From: Smallanthus sonchifolius
Taxonomy: Eukaryota; Streptophyta; Magnoliopsida; Asterales; Asteraceae
Assembly (NCBI GenBank): GCA_023525975.1
Contig: CM042029.1
Span: forward strand, 81,016,849 to 81,080,848
DNA: 64,000 nucleotides
Reading direction: 5' to 3'
Both the position numbers and the translations under genes were made by a program. Within the stretch, counting starts at the first letter, position 1. Each line of letters begins with the position of its first letter. Of the stretch, positions 1 to 10,440 are shown piece by piece. Under the pieces are notes generated by a model that saw nothing but the letters and a program-made list of their open reading frames with translations, did not search any database and was not told the DNA's origin.

Positions 1-332
1 ATCCTATTGAGACTGTCATTAACAACAAAAGTGAACGTTGAGATTATCACCGGCCAAACTGTTAGTTTGGATTATTATCAGCCAATGAGACATAGTTTGG
101 ATTATTAAAAACCAATTTGCCTATATATGATCTAATCTAAAGCATCCCCAAAGAAATTAACACCACCCCCCATGAATTTTTTTACCATAACGACACTCAA
201 AAAAATAACTTAAAACTTTAAAATTTTACAAATACAAACTTATTAACTAATATAAAACGACTAACAAATATAAATATATTATAAAATTAAGTAGTTAATT
301 GAACCTATCAATTAATTAATATTTATAAATAA
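1..332. other. AT-rich stretch with foldback-MITE remnant
   Basis: No gene seen. Bases 35-110 contain two 'TTTGGATTATTA' type stretches around a 'GCCAAT' word. They resemble the ends of the Mutator-type foldback MITE at 31443-31955, and a similar fragment lies near 7765-7820. I read this as a decayed relative. The rest is plain AT-rich sequence. Confidence 0.35.
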
Positions 333-677
333 CTAGCTTAGTACCCCGTGTATACACACGAAATGAAAAATATAAATACATAAAATTCTTAATTTTTTAT
401 GTATATATTTTACATGTGTAAAAATGTATTACATATTCGAATGATAGAAAACAAAATTCAAAATATGTAAAAATTAATATATAATTGGGTTTTGAAAATA
501 TGTTAATTACTATTTAATGTAATTTGACTTTCTTTACTATTTGATTCAAAATAAAAGTTACATAATTATGTTTCAAAGATTCTTATGATAAAGGATAATT
601 TAAAATAAATGTGTTTTATTAGTATAATTAATATTTTATTTAAAAATATATTATTATTAAAATATAGAGGTGTATTT

Positions 678-1088
678 TTTTAAAGGCAAATTTCTTTATT
701 TCTATAGGAGTGGGACTTGAACCCATGACCTCCTCAATCTTTACGCTATGTTCCCGAGTTTACTAAAGGAGGGAAAAGAAAAGAAAGATTTTCTTCCCTT
801 TCTTTTCTTTTCCCTTCTTTTCCCCTCTTTTCCTTTCTCTTCAAATCTCTCCAAATTGAAAGGATATAAATAAGTCTTACTTTCCCTTCTTTTCCCTCCA
901 TTTCCTTCCTTAAAAAAAACTCTGAACACTTTTCTTTGTTTTCCTTTCTTTTCCCACCTTAAAAAAAACTTTGGAACAAGGGTTTACTTCCCATTCCTTT
1001 CTTTTCCCTTGTTAAATGAGACTCGAGAACACAGCGTTAGTGTTCCTAGAGGATTTTCCTCTACCAATGGGCCACCAACCCTATTGAC
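678..1088 (-). mobile_element. tRNA-derived SINE inside the Helitron
   Basis: A perfect 14-bp duplication, ATAGAGGTGTATTT, lies at 664-677 and 1089-1102. On the minus strand the insert begins near a pol III A box (TGGCCCATTGG, about 1062-1072), carries a canonical B box (GGTTCAAGTCC, about 713-723) and ends in a poly(A) tail (poly-T on plus at 675-682). A and B boxes lie about 340 bp apart only because a MITE (744-1036) sits between them. Without it the SINE is about 115 bp and the box spacing becomes normal for a SINE. Confidence 0.8.
744..1036. mobile_element. Tourist/PIF-Harbinger-like MITE inside the SINE
   Basis: The ends are inverted copies of CGCTRTGTTCYCGAGT (744-759 and its complement at 1021-1036). 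The 3-bp TTA at 741-743 and 1037-1039 matches the TTA duplication of PIF/Harbinger elements. The interior is strongly purine/pyrimidine biased (runs of TTTTCCC on plus). No coding capacity. Confidence 0.65.
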
Positions 1089-1216
1089 ATAGAGGTGTAT
1101 TTAATAAGAGAGAGAGATGGGAAAAAAATGATTAGAATGAATATGGTGACGACACGTGACATGTAAAACCTTTATTTATTATATAGTATAGGTATAGATA
1201 TAGATATAGATATAGA

Positions 1217-2286
1217 TTAAGCTCACTAGGCCACTTACCATTTAACCAATTAACCTTTTACCTTAAGCTCATCTATTAATTTCTAAACAATTGACCGCCT
1301 TTGAGTTTGACAAACCCTCCTCCTCCCCATCAAACGTAATCAAAAAACTTAGATTTACAATTAAAAAGTCATAATATTTCTGTGACTTAAGGTAATCTGG
1401 TAAAAAAAGGTTCAATGGCCCGACTCAATCAGGCAAAAAACTTTCAATGGCCCGACCCGACACAAATTATCTTTTAACAGGCATCCGAACACCGAAATTT
1501 TCCGATACCAATAAAAAAATTTCTAGGTCCGCCATTGATAGCATCTATTCTATACTGACTTGAGCTTTATTTGACACTAGTGGGAAACCCGCGCGTTGCG
1601 CGCGGAGTCGGTAAGGTACAACGTTGTACTCGATTTTCGTTTGGGTATCAATTGGTTAGTTTTTTGTTAGGTTCAAAGTTACTTAAAAGAATTGATATTA
1701 AACCAATGATGTGGCGGTTATGACGATTTACAACACGGTATTCATTTTATGTCTGTTTATCAATCCTATGGTGATAAATAATAGTGATCAGTTGTATTTA
1801 AACATAAAATATAATTCTAATAAATACTTTCATCAATTCGTTTTACATATAACGATGTACTACTATCGCATTAGTCGATGCAATCAACAACTCATCGTTT
1901 GTTTAGGAGACCGATACAACCTATTGACTTATTGGTAATTGACCCAACAACTTACCGACCCATTTGCTCCTTCGGGGCCGCAGGTGTTTCCGATTGCTAC
2001 AACCTAACGGCTAGTGAATTTGAGTTTCCCATGATGTTGCTATCAGTTAACTTCAAGAAAACAAAATAACACAAACTTTTGAAGATTTAAACAAACACAA
2101 TTTTGAACATTTGAAGTTTATACATATAGAAATTCAATATTAACAATTAAAAAAACATAACTCATGTGAGACCCAGAAGCATTAGCATAGGTTTCACATC
2201 AAAGTCAATATAAGTCTACATATGATGATCAAAACACTTAAAAACAAATTTGCCTAAAATAAGAATAAAATAGAGGGAAAAAAGGG
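1217..2286. other. Intergenic, transposon remnants
   Basis: No host gene seen. Bases 1515-1536 read on the minus strand as CAATGGCGGACCTAG, a typical hAT-MITE end, but I could not find its partner. A Helitron terminus follows at 1577-1606 (listed separately). Confidence 0.4.
1577..1606 (-). mobile_element. Helitron 3' terminus, minus orientation
   Basis: On the minus strand: CCGCGCG-CAA-CGCGCGG hairpin (1588-1605), a short spacer, then CTAG (1577-1580) followed by T. This is the hairpin plus CTRR end of a Helitron whose body should extend to the right. Its 5' TC end was not located, so the element length is unknown. Confidence 0.55.
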
Positions 2287-2370
2287 AACCTGTCGTTTGG
2301 GGACGTGCAAGGGCGAACTCGCGCCTTGCGGGCAATGGCCTTGTGCGTTTACCACCAGGCCATCCAACAA
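2287..2370 (-). mobile_element. Possible SINE / tRNA-like fragment
   Basis: The minus strand shows an A-box-like TGGCCTGGTGG followed by a B-box-like GAGTTCGCCC, in a GC-rich island within AT-rich DNA. No TSD found. It does not fold into a complete tRNA by eye, so a degenerate tRNA-derived SINE is the best guess. Confidence 0.35.
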
Positions 2371-4863
2371 CTTCTAAACTTAATTAAATTTTCAAGATTT
2401 CTATCTTCTTGAAATGTTCAAAGAGTGTAGAAACTTGCGTCTTTTCAACTTCAATTCCAGTTGCATAAGTTAACACTACTGCTGATGTGAGATGGTTGAA
2501 ATTCAAAGAAGTCAATCACTACATTGTCAAAATTACAAATTTACCACTTTTTAATCAAGAAACTTAAATCTTTGTATGAATTAATGGTTTTTAGACAAAA
2601 GTTGTTTTATTTACCTTGAATATATGTTCCTTGGTGCACCTAATTATAAAGAAGTCAAGCTGAAAACTTTGAAGGCTTCCATTTAAGTAACTATACTAAA
2701 CAAATATATATCTTGCATAATATGTATATAACAGAACGCTTACTCCTTTCTCCATGTTTGCAAACTCCTCCAATACCTCCTATCACAAATATAGATATGC
2801 CAAACTAATTGTAATATGTATATATAAATATTACTCCTATGAAGCATGTTAATGTCTGTTACGAAAAGGGGCATGTTTTCCTGCCCGATTTCGCATATCG
2901 GGGGCACATAACTCATGACCCTAAAGCCTGGTTCGCTGGTTGTAACACCAGAACAACAGCCCCAAGGGAGGGGGGTCTGCTTTGTTGTCCAAATTCGCTA
3001 AAGAAGGGAGTAGGTCACCTACACATTATTTCCAATTCTACACTATACATCTTTACACCATTCAAAGTAATACATGTGGAGTTACCTTTGTCAAACAACC
3101 CGACGTAACCGATGTCATAAAAACAGAAAACAAGACATAAAATAAGACAAAAGAAATATATCACCACCACTTTTCAAGATGCTTAGCAATACTAACCGTA
3201 GGAATACTAACATTTAGCTAAATTGAAGAATACCATGATAATTAAATTGGCCAATAAGATAGCTCTTGATGAAGGCCCACGTATTAAATACCAATTGAAA
3301 TTGCCACAGCTTAAAATGTCTTAACATAACAAACTTAGTGGATCAAGCAACATTAGAACAAGTCATTTAAGAAATCATTTGATAAGGTGTTTAATAAGAT
3401 CAAATTTTGATGTTACCCATATATTTGAAGCAAAAAAATGAAACAATTACCATACAACCTTTTAATTTCATATTTTTTTGATTTATTGTTTAGGAAATCA
3501 TAAATTCAAGTTGTAAGTAATACCTGATTATCAATTACTTTATGTATTTTTCAAAACAAGTAACTTTTATCTTTTTAACTAAACCACTTTTCTGCTGATA
3601 TAAACTATTAATATTAAACTAAACTATACATTTTAAATATACCATGACATTAAACTTATTTGACTGCATATAAACCGTAATTTACTTTTGAAAATGTAAT
3701 GATGTACAGTTTAGCTTTCTATGTCTGAATTCAAAATTTTATCTTACTATGTAGCAGATATCATGGTAACTTATTTAATCAATTATTTTATAAACAGTTT
3801 TCTCTATTGCAGAGTTAAAATATGAGTGGTCACTTGGTAACTACATAGCAAGTAGAAGCTAGAGTCATTTACCATAAAAGCAAGTAGAAGAACATGTTAC
3901 TACAGAAACGATGCAATTTGGTACACTAACTATATAAAAAATAGATTTAAAAAAGTTTTATTGTCAACCCAACCCTAAAGGCTTAAATATACATGATTTG
4001 AGTATTTGACCCATACCCATTTTGGCCGAATAATAACCCACCAGTTATATTAACTCAAGAAAGAGGGACCAATTCAAACTCTACGATGATAAAGGACATA
4101 GAACTGGATTTACTTACAATGAAAAAAGACATGTAGGCTTGACATACCAAAAATCTCATTACTTTCTTGTCAGCTCCTCCAAGTGAATCAAGATATTGAA
4201 AATTTTTCTTCTTTTTTGTTGACAACAGCTAAAGACCTATGTATTTCTTTGTGGATAGGGACAAATATCCGAATAAAGTTAATATCAGCATACCAAAGAA
4301 AAACAGCATATCAATTAAATAAATAGCAACTAATTAAAAATGTTACTTTGTCACACTCAAGAAGAGCATATCCCAACTTCTTCTAGGTAGTCCATCTTCC
4401 TACCGACTTATAATATATAATACAGATCTTAGTCTCAGAATGTAGTGTCTGCAAGCCCAAATCAACATCAACATAAGCCATTAATGCTTTGTTCACTATG
4501 ATGATCCCTACATAAGTGACTATGTTGAACATTCATGTGGCAACATCTACTGCTATCAGCCTTACTTGACGGAGTCATTTTTAGTGGCACATTAGATTTC
4601 TGAAAAAGTAGTAGATCTTGAATATTAGTTTACAATACCTATGAAGAATAAAATAATGCATCAAAAGTAAAGCAATTAAATTTTCAGTACCATGAATGTC
4701 TATTGTAACAGAATGGTAGAGTGGGTATATATGCAACTATAATAGATTTAAAGAGGAAAATAAAGATACTGTTAATGGTGGCAGTGTAGCAGCCACAATG
4801 GTTGTGTACAAATAAACATTCCTGAAGTTCAAGTGCATATGGCTTAAGAGAACATAAGGTGTC

Positions 4864-4895
<32 letters not shown>

Positions 4896-5275
4896 AATGA
4901 TTTCTTCACCAAAAAACCCAAAATGAAGTAAGTATAAAATGAAGTTTGAATTTAAAGACTAAATTGGAAAGTAATGGATGATGCAGTTATGTTAGATCCA
5001 TAATTAATGAGATCGAGAACGGTATAATAAACGAATTGGATCGAATCAGCAAACATGGTGATTGAACCATACCTTAATGAATCCAGATCTCTGGAAAGAG
5101 ATGTGCTGTGAGTGGGGATCGAAATACTCAAGTGATAGGTGTAGGAGCTTCAATTAAGCTAAGCGCTAACACTTTTGTATTTATTAAATAACACCATGTA
5201 TTAATATTTAATTTCATGAAAATAAAAAGTTAAAATAAATCTCTGCAAGAAGACAGACCTTACATGGGGCCGTGT
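2371..5275. other. Long stretch without recognisable gene
   Basis: AT-rich. It contains a (TAA)n microsatellite at about 4865-4893. A GC-rich patch at 2860-3010 carries an 89-codon open frame (2839-3108) with no recognisable domain. I see no exon pair with splice signals and no LTR or TIR pair. Confidence 0.4.
4865..4893. repeat. (TAA)n microsatellite
   Basis: About nine uninterrupted AAT/TAA units. A simple repeat with no further context. Confidence 0.9.
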
Positions 5276-5283
5276 AGCCTACT

Positions 5284-5390
5284 AGGGGCTAGCCCAACTG
5301 GTCATGTGCGCGCCTTTTCTTCTATCTGGTTCGAATCCTAGCGGTATTTGTTTTTTCACTTTTTTGTTGTGTTTTAATATTTTAGGTTTG
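5284..5390 (+). mobile_element. SINE (tRNA-derived), first of a tandem pair
   Basis: A box TAGCCCAACTGG at 5290-5301 and B box GGTTCGAATCC at 5328-5338, with a T-rich 3' end. The same A box with a matching layout recurs 122 bp downstream, so two SINEs of one family lie head to tail. Confidence 0.6.
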
Positions 5391-5403
5391 ATGATAAACA
5401 CTA

Positions 5404-5520
5404 CAAGAGGCTAGCCCAACTGGTCCGTCCAAACATGCAACTCCTTCCTTTCATGCCCCACCACCAAGGTTCGAACCCTAGGGTTGTTTTTTTGGCTTTT
5501 TAATTTTTTTTCTTTTTTTT
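5404..5520 (+). mobile_element. SINE (tRNA-derived), second of a tandem pair
   Basis: A box TAGCCCAACTGG at 5412-5423 (identical to the upstream copy) and B box GGTTCGAACCC at 5468-5478, followed by a T-rich tail. The sequence between the boxes differs clearly from the first copy, so these are separate insertions rather than a recent tandem duplication. Confidence 0.6.
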
Positions 5521-5606
5521 TCCGTACTTAACATTTTGTTTGTGTACCGTACGTTTTTTTATACTTTTTTCACACCATTTTTTGTTTTTTTAGGATAAAT
5601 ATGTGT

Positions 5607-5635
5607 CCATCGCGAAGCGCTGGTATAATAACTAG
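5607..5635 (+). mobile_element. Helitron-like 3' terminus, plus orientation
   Basis: CCATCGC-GAA-GCGCTGG forms a hairpin with one mismatch (5607-5623). An AT spacer and CTAG (5632-5635) before T follow. The 5' end was not found. It lies about 160 bp downstream of the dynein light chain stop codon. Confidence 0.45.
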
Positions 5636-5794
5636 TTCTATACAAAAAAGCAAGCGGTGCCTTACCCTATGAATAAGATCAATCAACAAAAGGGTAGGTA
5701 CAAGACGATTAAGCTTCAAAATTCATCAAAGTACAACTTCCATTTCGTTTCTCCTTACAAACTTGAAATGTATCGAGTACAAAAAATGAATCTT

Positions 5795-6282
5795 CTAATG
5801 ATTCATGGGTTCGACAGTAGTCTTGAACAGGAGAACATAAACTTTGTTGATAGAGAAATACAAGAAGCCTCCTATCGAATGTGTCACATACGACCCAAAG
5901 CTGGTCCCCACAATGCAGTGCCACGCTGGACCATATGACGTGTCAAATTCCTGTAAAATAAATACACGTATAAGTGTTTTTCTTTTATTTTATACAACTT
6001 ACTGACCCAAGAAAAATAAAGATGGAAACCATAAAATAGAAACAACTTAAAGTTAAAAAAAAACACGGATCCGTAATATAAGATGAAAACCATAAAATAA
6101 GAACTCAAAATAAAACCAAAATGCAAGTCCCAAAGCTTAATGTAAAAAAATATATATTCATTACACGACACAAAAATAATCAGGTTTTGAGTTAGCCATT
6201 TTAACCCGTTTTAAAAAACGGGTCATGTTTGTGTTGACCTGTTTAATAAATGGGTTAGGTTCGGGTTAACCCGTTTAGGTTT

Positions 6283-6334
<52 letters not shown>

Positions 6335-9300
6335 CTCTTTCTAGAAAAAAATTGCTCAATTACTTTAGTATTTTTTTTCTCACAGCAAACTTACACATTC
6401 TAAATCTACTCCTAAATCTACACCACTTGTCCACGACGACACTAGAACTCACAGCCTCTTGGGAAGGGGACACCATACAACACTTCTGGGTACCATTGGG
6501 ACAAATGCCCTTTGATAATTACTTTAGTATTTAATGTTTATCATAAAAGAATTAATTTATAGCCAAACTTTTCTGTTCTTATTTTATAGAGATAACTGTT
6601 CAATTGTTTTTCGTTTTACCTTAAATGAATCAGATTTTGGATTAGTAGTTTATGATTGTGATTTAGATAAATGAATTAAAAGGGTTAGGTTCGGGTTGAC
6701 CTGAACTTATGTATATCCAGGTTAGGGTTTAAATTTTTTGATTAAATAAGAATATTGGTTATGTTCGGGTTGCATAATTCAACCATTAACCGACACGATT
6801 GGGGATGCATAACTTTGTTTTTTTAGCATACTAGTTTAGATCCCGTGTCTACACACGAGTTGAAATATATCAATACATAAAAATTTTAAATCTTTATGTA
6901 TATATTTTACATGTGTACAAATTTATTACATATAGTAAGAATAGAAAACAAATTCAAAATATGTAAAAAATAATATATAATTGGGTTTCGAAAATACGTT
7001 AATTACTATTTTTTTAATATAATTTGACTTTTATTTACTATTTGATTAAAAATAAAAGTTATATAATTAAATTTTAAAGTTTCTTATGATGAAAGATAAT
7101 TTAAAATAAATGTGTTTTATTACTACAATTAGTATTTTTTTCCTTTAAATATATTTTATTATTAAAAGATAGAAGTGCATTAAATAGGAGAGAGAGACGG
7201 AAAAAAATAGTGAGAATGAATATGAAGATGACACATGGCATGCAAAAACCTTTATTTATTATATAGTATAGATTTAATAGTTACAGAGAAAAACGACAAT
7301 TTTGTGTAAATGATGATAAAATATAGAAGTATTTGTGATTTTCTGTTATATTAATCCATAAATCTTTTTGAAAAGAAAAGTAGAAAATTGAAAAGTGTTT
7401 TTGGTATAATGGACCAAGAACTTGACGGGAACATGTCCATGAAAAGCTGCACACTCTCCAACGTACCTGTCCCTAACCAACTTGCGAGTAAAACAATGAT
7501 TTAAGACACTTTGGCTAATGAAAATAAAGAATTAAATGTTGTTTAAAAACAAATTAAATTTTAATAATTCAAAGTATAACTCAGTAAGATAATAATCCAT
7601 AAATTTACCAATGAAAGTCTTAAGTTTTATTTTCATTGCCAAAAACAATGTCAGTAGCATAATAATCATAGATTTGCACTCAATTTCACTTACGTTTCCA
7701 CATTACATTCATAATCATCATTGTGAGCAAAATAATGTAGAAATCAAGTATAAATTTTTTTAATGTCGGTATAGATTATTATTAGCCAATAAGTCATAGC
7801 TTGGATTATTAAAATACAATTTACCTTATTTTAAAGTATGTTGTAAATAAAAAATGCAATGTTAGGTTATAATTTTATATCAAGTCAAAATAACCTTGTA
7901 AATTAACTGAAACTTTTAGTAAATCGTTTATGCACTGTTTGGCTGAAAGTTCTTTTATTTAATAAATGAACGAATATTGTTAATTCTGAAATGTTGTATA
8001 TCATTGAATCATGATAATGATATTTAGACTTTAATGTGCATATTCTTTTTTACTTCTAATTGATGTTTGTTTATGCTCATTTGTGTTAGTTATTTAGAAT
8101 ATTAACAAACGGACATGAACATATTAATTTTTGTAACGAACGGACACGAACATGAAAATCCATTCGTTTAAGTGTCCATGTCGCTAGATTAAAGTTAAAC
8201 TATTAAACACACAAACACAAACAAACTCAGTCCATGTTTATTTGGTTGGTTTACAAGGCTAATCCAACATATTAAAGAAATAAAGTCAATAACATTCTTT
8301 ATAATCAATTCATATCAAATTTGAACAAAAGACTACACATAATAACACCAAGAATTGACAGTAAATAGAATCTCACAAAATTACAAAAAAGAGACAAATG
8401 AATAAAACTGACACCATAAGAAAACAATTTTGACCACCTGCTTTGGATTTTTTCTGTTTGTTCCCTTTTCTTTTAACAGATAAATGAAAAGATCAAAACT
8501 TTGCCATGTTTATATTTCAATTCTTTCTCACAAAATTCCAACCATTTGAATATAATCCACCACTCATTTGTTTTTGTTTATCTTCTGCAAAAAATATTCT
8601 TGGGTATAAAAAAGTTCAAATTATTTGCATTCATAAACCATTTTCTCCCAAAAAAAAATCAAAAAAGTACCCAAAACAAAGCAAATTAGAGAAAAGATTA
8701 GAAACAAAGAAAATTGGAGAAAAAAAGAGTCTTTCTTTGATAATCAAGATCAACCAAACAACCAAAGGGATTTATAAAATGATTACAAATTAATATGAAA
8801 TAACCACAATATGATAGTTCTATCTAACATCATATAACTATAAAAGATAGTATTTGGATAGGATTATTGGTTTAGAAATTACTAATTATTTAAGAATTTG
8901 CATGTAAAATGACCATAATGGCATAATCAAACTTAGCTTTATAAACCCAAACACAAACTAAATTACCAAAATAAAAATTGCATTTAAAAAATGATAATCA
9001 TTAAGGTAGTAGAATAAAGCTAAAATCAGCACTTAATTTAACATTTACTTCAATAATGACAACTTATCTCCAAACCTAATAATATATTTTACCTAAAATA
9101 AACAAAAAAACACATAAATTACCAAGATTTTGCAAATCCAAACACCTCTAATCAACCCAAAATCAAGAACAAAATAAAAACACATAAATCACAATTGCTA
9201 AAAAAAGATCAAAACTTTAAAATAAAATAAAAAAAAGGGTTTTAGGGGTTAAATTACCTTCTTGAGGGCAAGTGCAAGGCGTTTGCTATCAATCTTGATC

Positions 9301-9500
9301 CCATTTCCAAGAGATGTGGAATCAATGTGATCTTTTGCACATTTGAAAGCTTTGTTCTGCAAAACAATGGACATATCAGAAGCTTTGACTTTGAAATTGA
9401 GTTGTTGATGGAGGTTTTGTTGGTCATTAGCTTTCTTTTTCTGTATCAAATTGCTCAAGAACTTGCTTCTTCTTTCTAGCTCTTTCTCTGCTTCCTCCAT
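5795..9500 (-). CDS. Dynein light chain, LC8/type 1 family (two exons)
   Basis: Exon 1 is 9500-9258 (81 codons) and exon 2 is 5950-5795 (51 codons plus TAG), giving a 132-residue protein. The splice sites are AAGAAG|GTAATT and TTTTACAG|GAATTT, both phase 0, and no stop interrupts the joined frame. Exon 1 gives the plant-type basic, charged N-terminus (MEEAEKELERRSKFL...QKKKA). Exon 2 carries the LC8 core (FDTSYGPAWHCIVGTSFGSY, then GGFLYFSINKVYVLLFK), which forms the beta-strand dimer interface and peptide groove in this family. LC8 proteins bind short linear motifs as dimers. Flowering plants lack cytoplasmic dynein heavy chains, so here it is more likely a general dimerisation hub than a motor subunit. 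The start is the first ATG giving the family N-terminus. The 3.3 kb intron is full of transposons. The gene appears intact. Confidence 0.92.
6187..6285. mobile_element. hAT-type MITE remnant (AACCCG/CGGGTT repeats)
   Basis: Dense short inverted words (TTTAACCCG, CGGGTCATG, GGTTCGGGTTAACCCG). They recur at 6680-6800 beyond the TA repeat and SINE, so one element was probably split. Neither TIR nor TSD was identified. Confidence 0.35.
6286..6332. repeat. (TA)n microsatellite
   Basis: More than twenty uninterrupted TA units inside the dynein light chain intron. Confidence 0.95.
6374..6516 (-). mobile_element. SINE with 16-bp TSD in the intron
   Basis: A perfect duplication AATTACTTTAGTATTT lies at 6358-6373 and 6517-6532. 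The minus-strand element starts AAAGGGCATTTG and ends in an A tail (poly-T at 6371-6378). It belongs to the same family as the copy at 11668-11960: shared 5' GGGCATTTGT, central TGTCTCCTTCC / TGTCCCCTTCC, and the GTGGTGTAGATTTAG segment. Its B box is weak (GAGTTCTAGT). Confidence 0.8.
6831..7272 (-). mobile_element. Non-autonomous Helitron in the dynein light chain intron
   Basis: The minus strand reads A|TCTATACTATATAATAAA at the 5' end (7272) and hairpin CTCGTGT-GTAG-ACACGGG, spacer, CTAG|T at the 3' end (6831). It is 442 bp, without the SINE/MITE insert found in the related copy at 333-1198, and so shows the uninterrupted state of that family. Confidence 0.8.
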
Positions 9501-9508
9501 AGCCTCAT
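9476..9508 (-). promoter_or_regulatory. Overlapping 10-codon upstream ORF of the dynein light chain gene
   Basis: An ATG at 9508, eight bases before the main ATG (9500) and in another frame, opens a 10-codon ORF that stops at 9476 inside exon 1. A scanning ribosome meets this ATG first, so it could lower or gate translation. Direct sequence observation. The effect is inferred. Confidence 0.55.
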
Positions 9509-9691
9509 CCCTTGGTTTTTTATTTCGAAATTTGGGGTTTCAAGAAATGGGGTTTTTGGTTTTTTTTTTGTTTTCAGATTTTTGTAATTGAGGGAAGACT
9601 GAAAAGTTGGGTATGGTGATGGGGGGTGGGGGCAAAATTTAGTACACTTTTGGTTTGGTAAAGTTAATATAATTAAAATCATTGATTTGGT

Positions 9692-9703
9692 GGTATATAA
9701 TTT
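9692..9703 (-). promoter_or_regulatory. Candidate TATA box of the dynein light chain gene
   Basis: TTATATAC on the minus strand about 190 bp upstream of the ATG, followed by a pyrimidine/purine-skewed leader. Weak, because AT-rich DNA offers many such matches. Confidence 0.3.
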
Positions 9704-10300
9704 ATTTATTTATTTTTTTAAAAATATGGTTGTTGTCGAATTTGAGTTTTATAACATACAAATTTATGTTGATTCTTTATTTATTTAAAAATAAAGTCAT
9801 AACTCAAAAAAATTAACCAAAGAAAACAACCATCATTATTAACTCTATTAAAAACTCATGCATAAATGATTTAAAACATGGTCTCTATTTTTATCTTTTT
9901 TATTTAAAGTTTTTTTTTTCTTTATTTTTCATCTCTATCACAATCTCTATCTTTATCTTTAAATTTTAGAGTTTAGTAATAGAGATTTTCCAAATATAAA
10001 GATCCATTTTCATCAATCTTTATATTTTTGGAAATGTCTAAGAAAAAGAAATAATAAAATAATGTTTGTGAGTGAGACAGAGATAGAGAATGAGATATGG
10101 GAGGTTAAACCAAATTTAAAGATAATTTAAAAAAAAATATATAATATTTAGTTAAATAATAGAGATGAAGATGGTGATGATGCTGTGAATGCTCTTATAA
10201 ACAGTAACACACATCCGATAAGGTGCTGTCACGTGAACATTTGGTTGTTTCTTTGTGACTTTTTGGGTGTATATACGTAATGAATCAGAGTGTTAACTAA
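9704..10300. other. AT-rich intergenic stretch
   Basis: No gene. Bases 9880-10190 show palindromic CTCTATTTTTATCT / AGATAAAGATAGAG type words that may be a decayed foldback MITE. No clear ends. Confidence 0.3.
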
Positions 10301-10305
10301 AACGA

Positions 10306-10440
10306 GGGGCTGCTTTGGTGGTTTACGTGCTGCGCGTTTCACACCTGCGACGTGGGTTCGATCCCAAGGACCCTGTAACTGTTCTAGTGGTTAGCGCGCT
10401 ACCTGTTTACAGTCGCCACCCGGGTTCCATCCTTATTAAA
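10306..10440 (+). mobile_element. Dimeric tRNA-like SINE
   Basis: Two tRNA-like heads lie in tandem. The first has an A-box-like GCTTTGGTGGTTTACG and B box GGGTTCGATCCCA (10354-10366). The second has GTTCTAGTGGTTAGCG and a B box with one change, GGGTTCCATCC (about 10422-10432). I do not call either a tRNA gene because the acceptor stems do not pair. Confidence 0.5.

Larger units (their letters stand above)
333..1198 (-). mobile_element. Non-autonomous Helitron, minus orientation, with nested insertions
   Basis: Read on the minus strand the element begins with TC followed by TATACTATATAATAAAT. It ends in a short GC-rich hairpin (CGTGT-GTAT-ACACG at about 345-360), a spacer and CTAG before a T. 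This is the classic Helitron layout: 5' TC, 3' hairpin plus CTRR, insertion between A and T, no TSD. The copy at 6831-7272 has the same ends and similar interior. The right end is blurred by a TATAGA microsatellite and could lie anywhere from 1198 to 1216. No Rep/helicase coding is present. It is interrupted by the SINE at 678-1088. Confidence 0.75.
5951..9257 (-). other. Large intron of the dynein light chain gene
   Basis: 3307 bp between a GTAATT donor and a TTTTACAG acceptor. It contains a hAT-like AACCCG-repeat region (6187-6285), a (TA)n run, a SINE with 16-bp TSD, a Helitron (6831-7272) and another hAT-like fragment (about 8085-8230, repeated 'CGGACACGAACATG' words). The remaining 7.3-9.2 kb is AT-rich with no recognisable exon. 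Confidence 0.85.

Noticed and set aside
2839..3108. 89-codon ORF in a GC-rich patch
   Set aside because: No domain, no splice partner and no codon pattern I could defend as a gene.
8501..8793. Two overlapping plus-strand ORFs of 62 and 95 codons
   Set aside because: Low-complexity, Lys/Phe/Asn-rich translation of AT-rich intron sequence of the dynein light chain gene.
10310..10435. tRNA genes
   Set aside because: B boxes are good, but no paired acceptor and anticodon stems could be drawn; SINE heads fit better.
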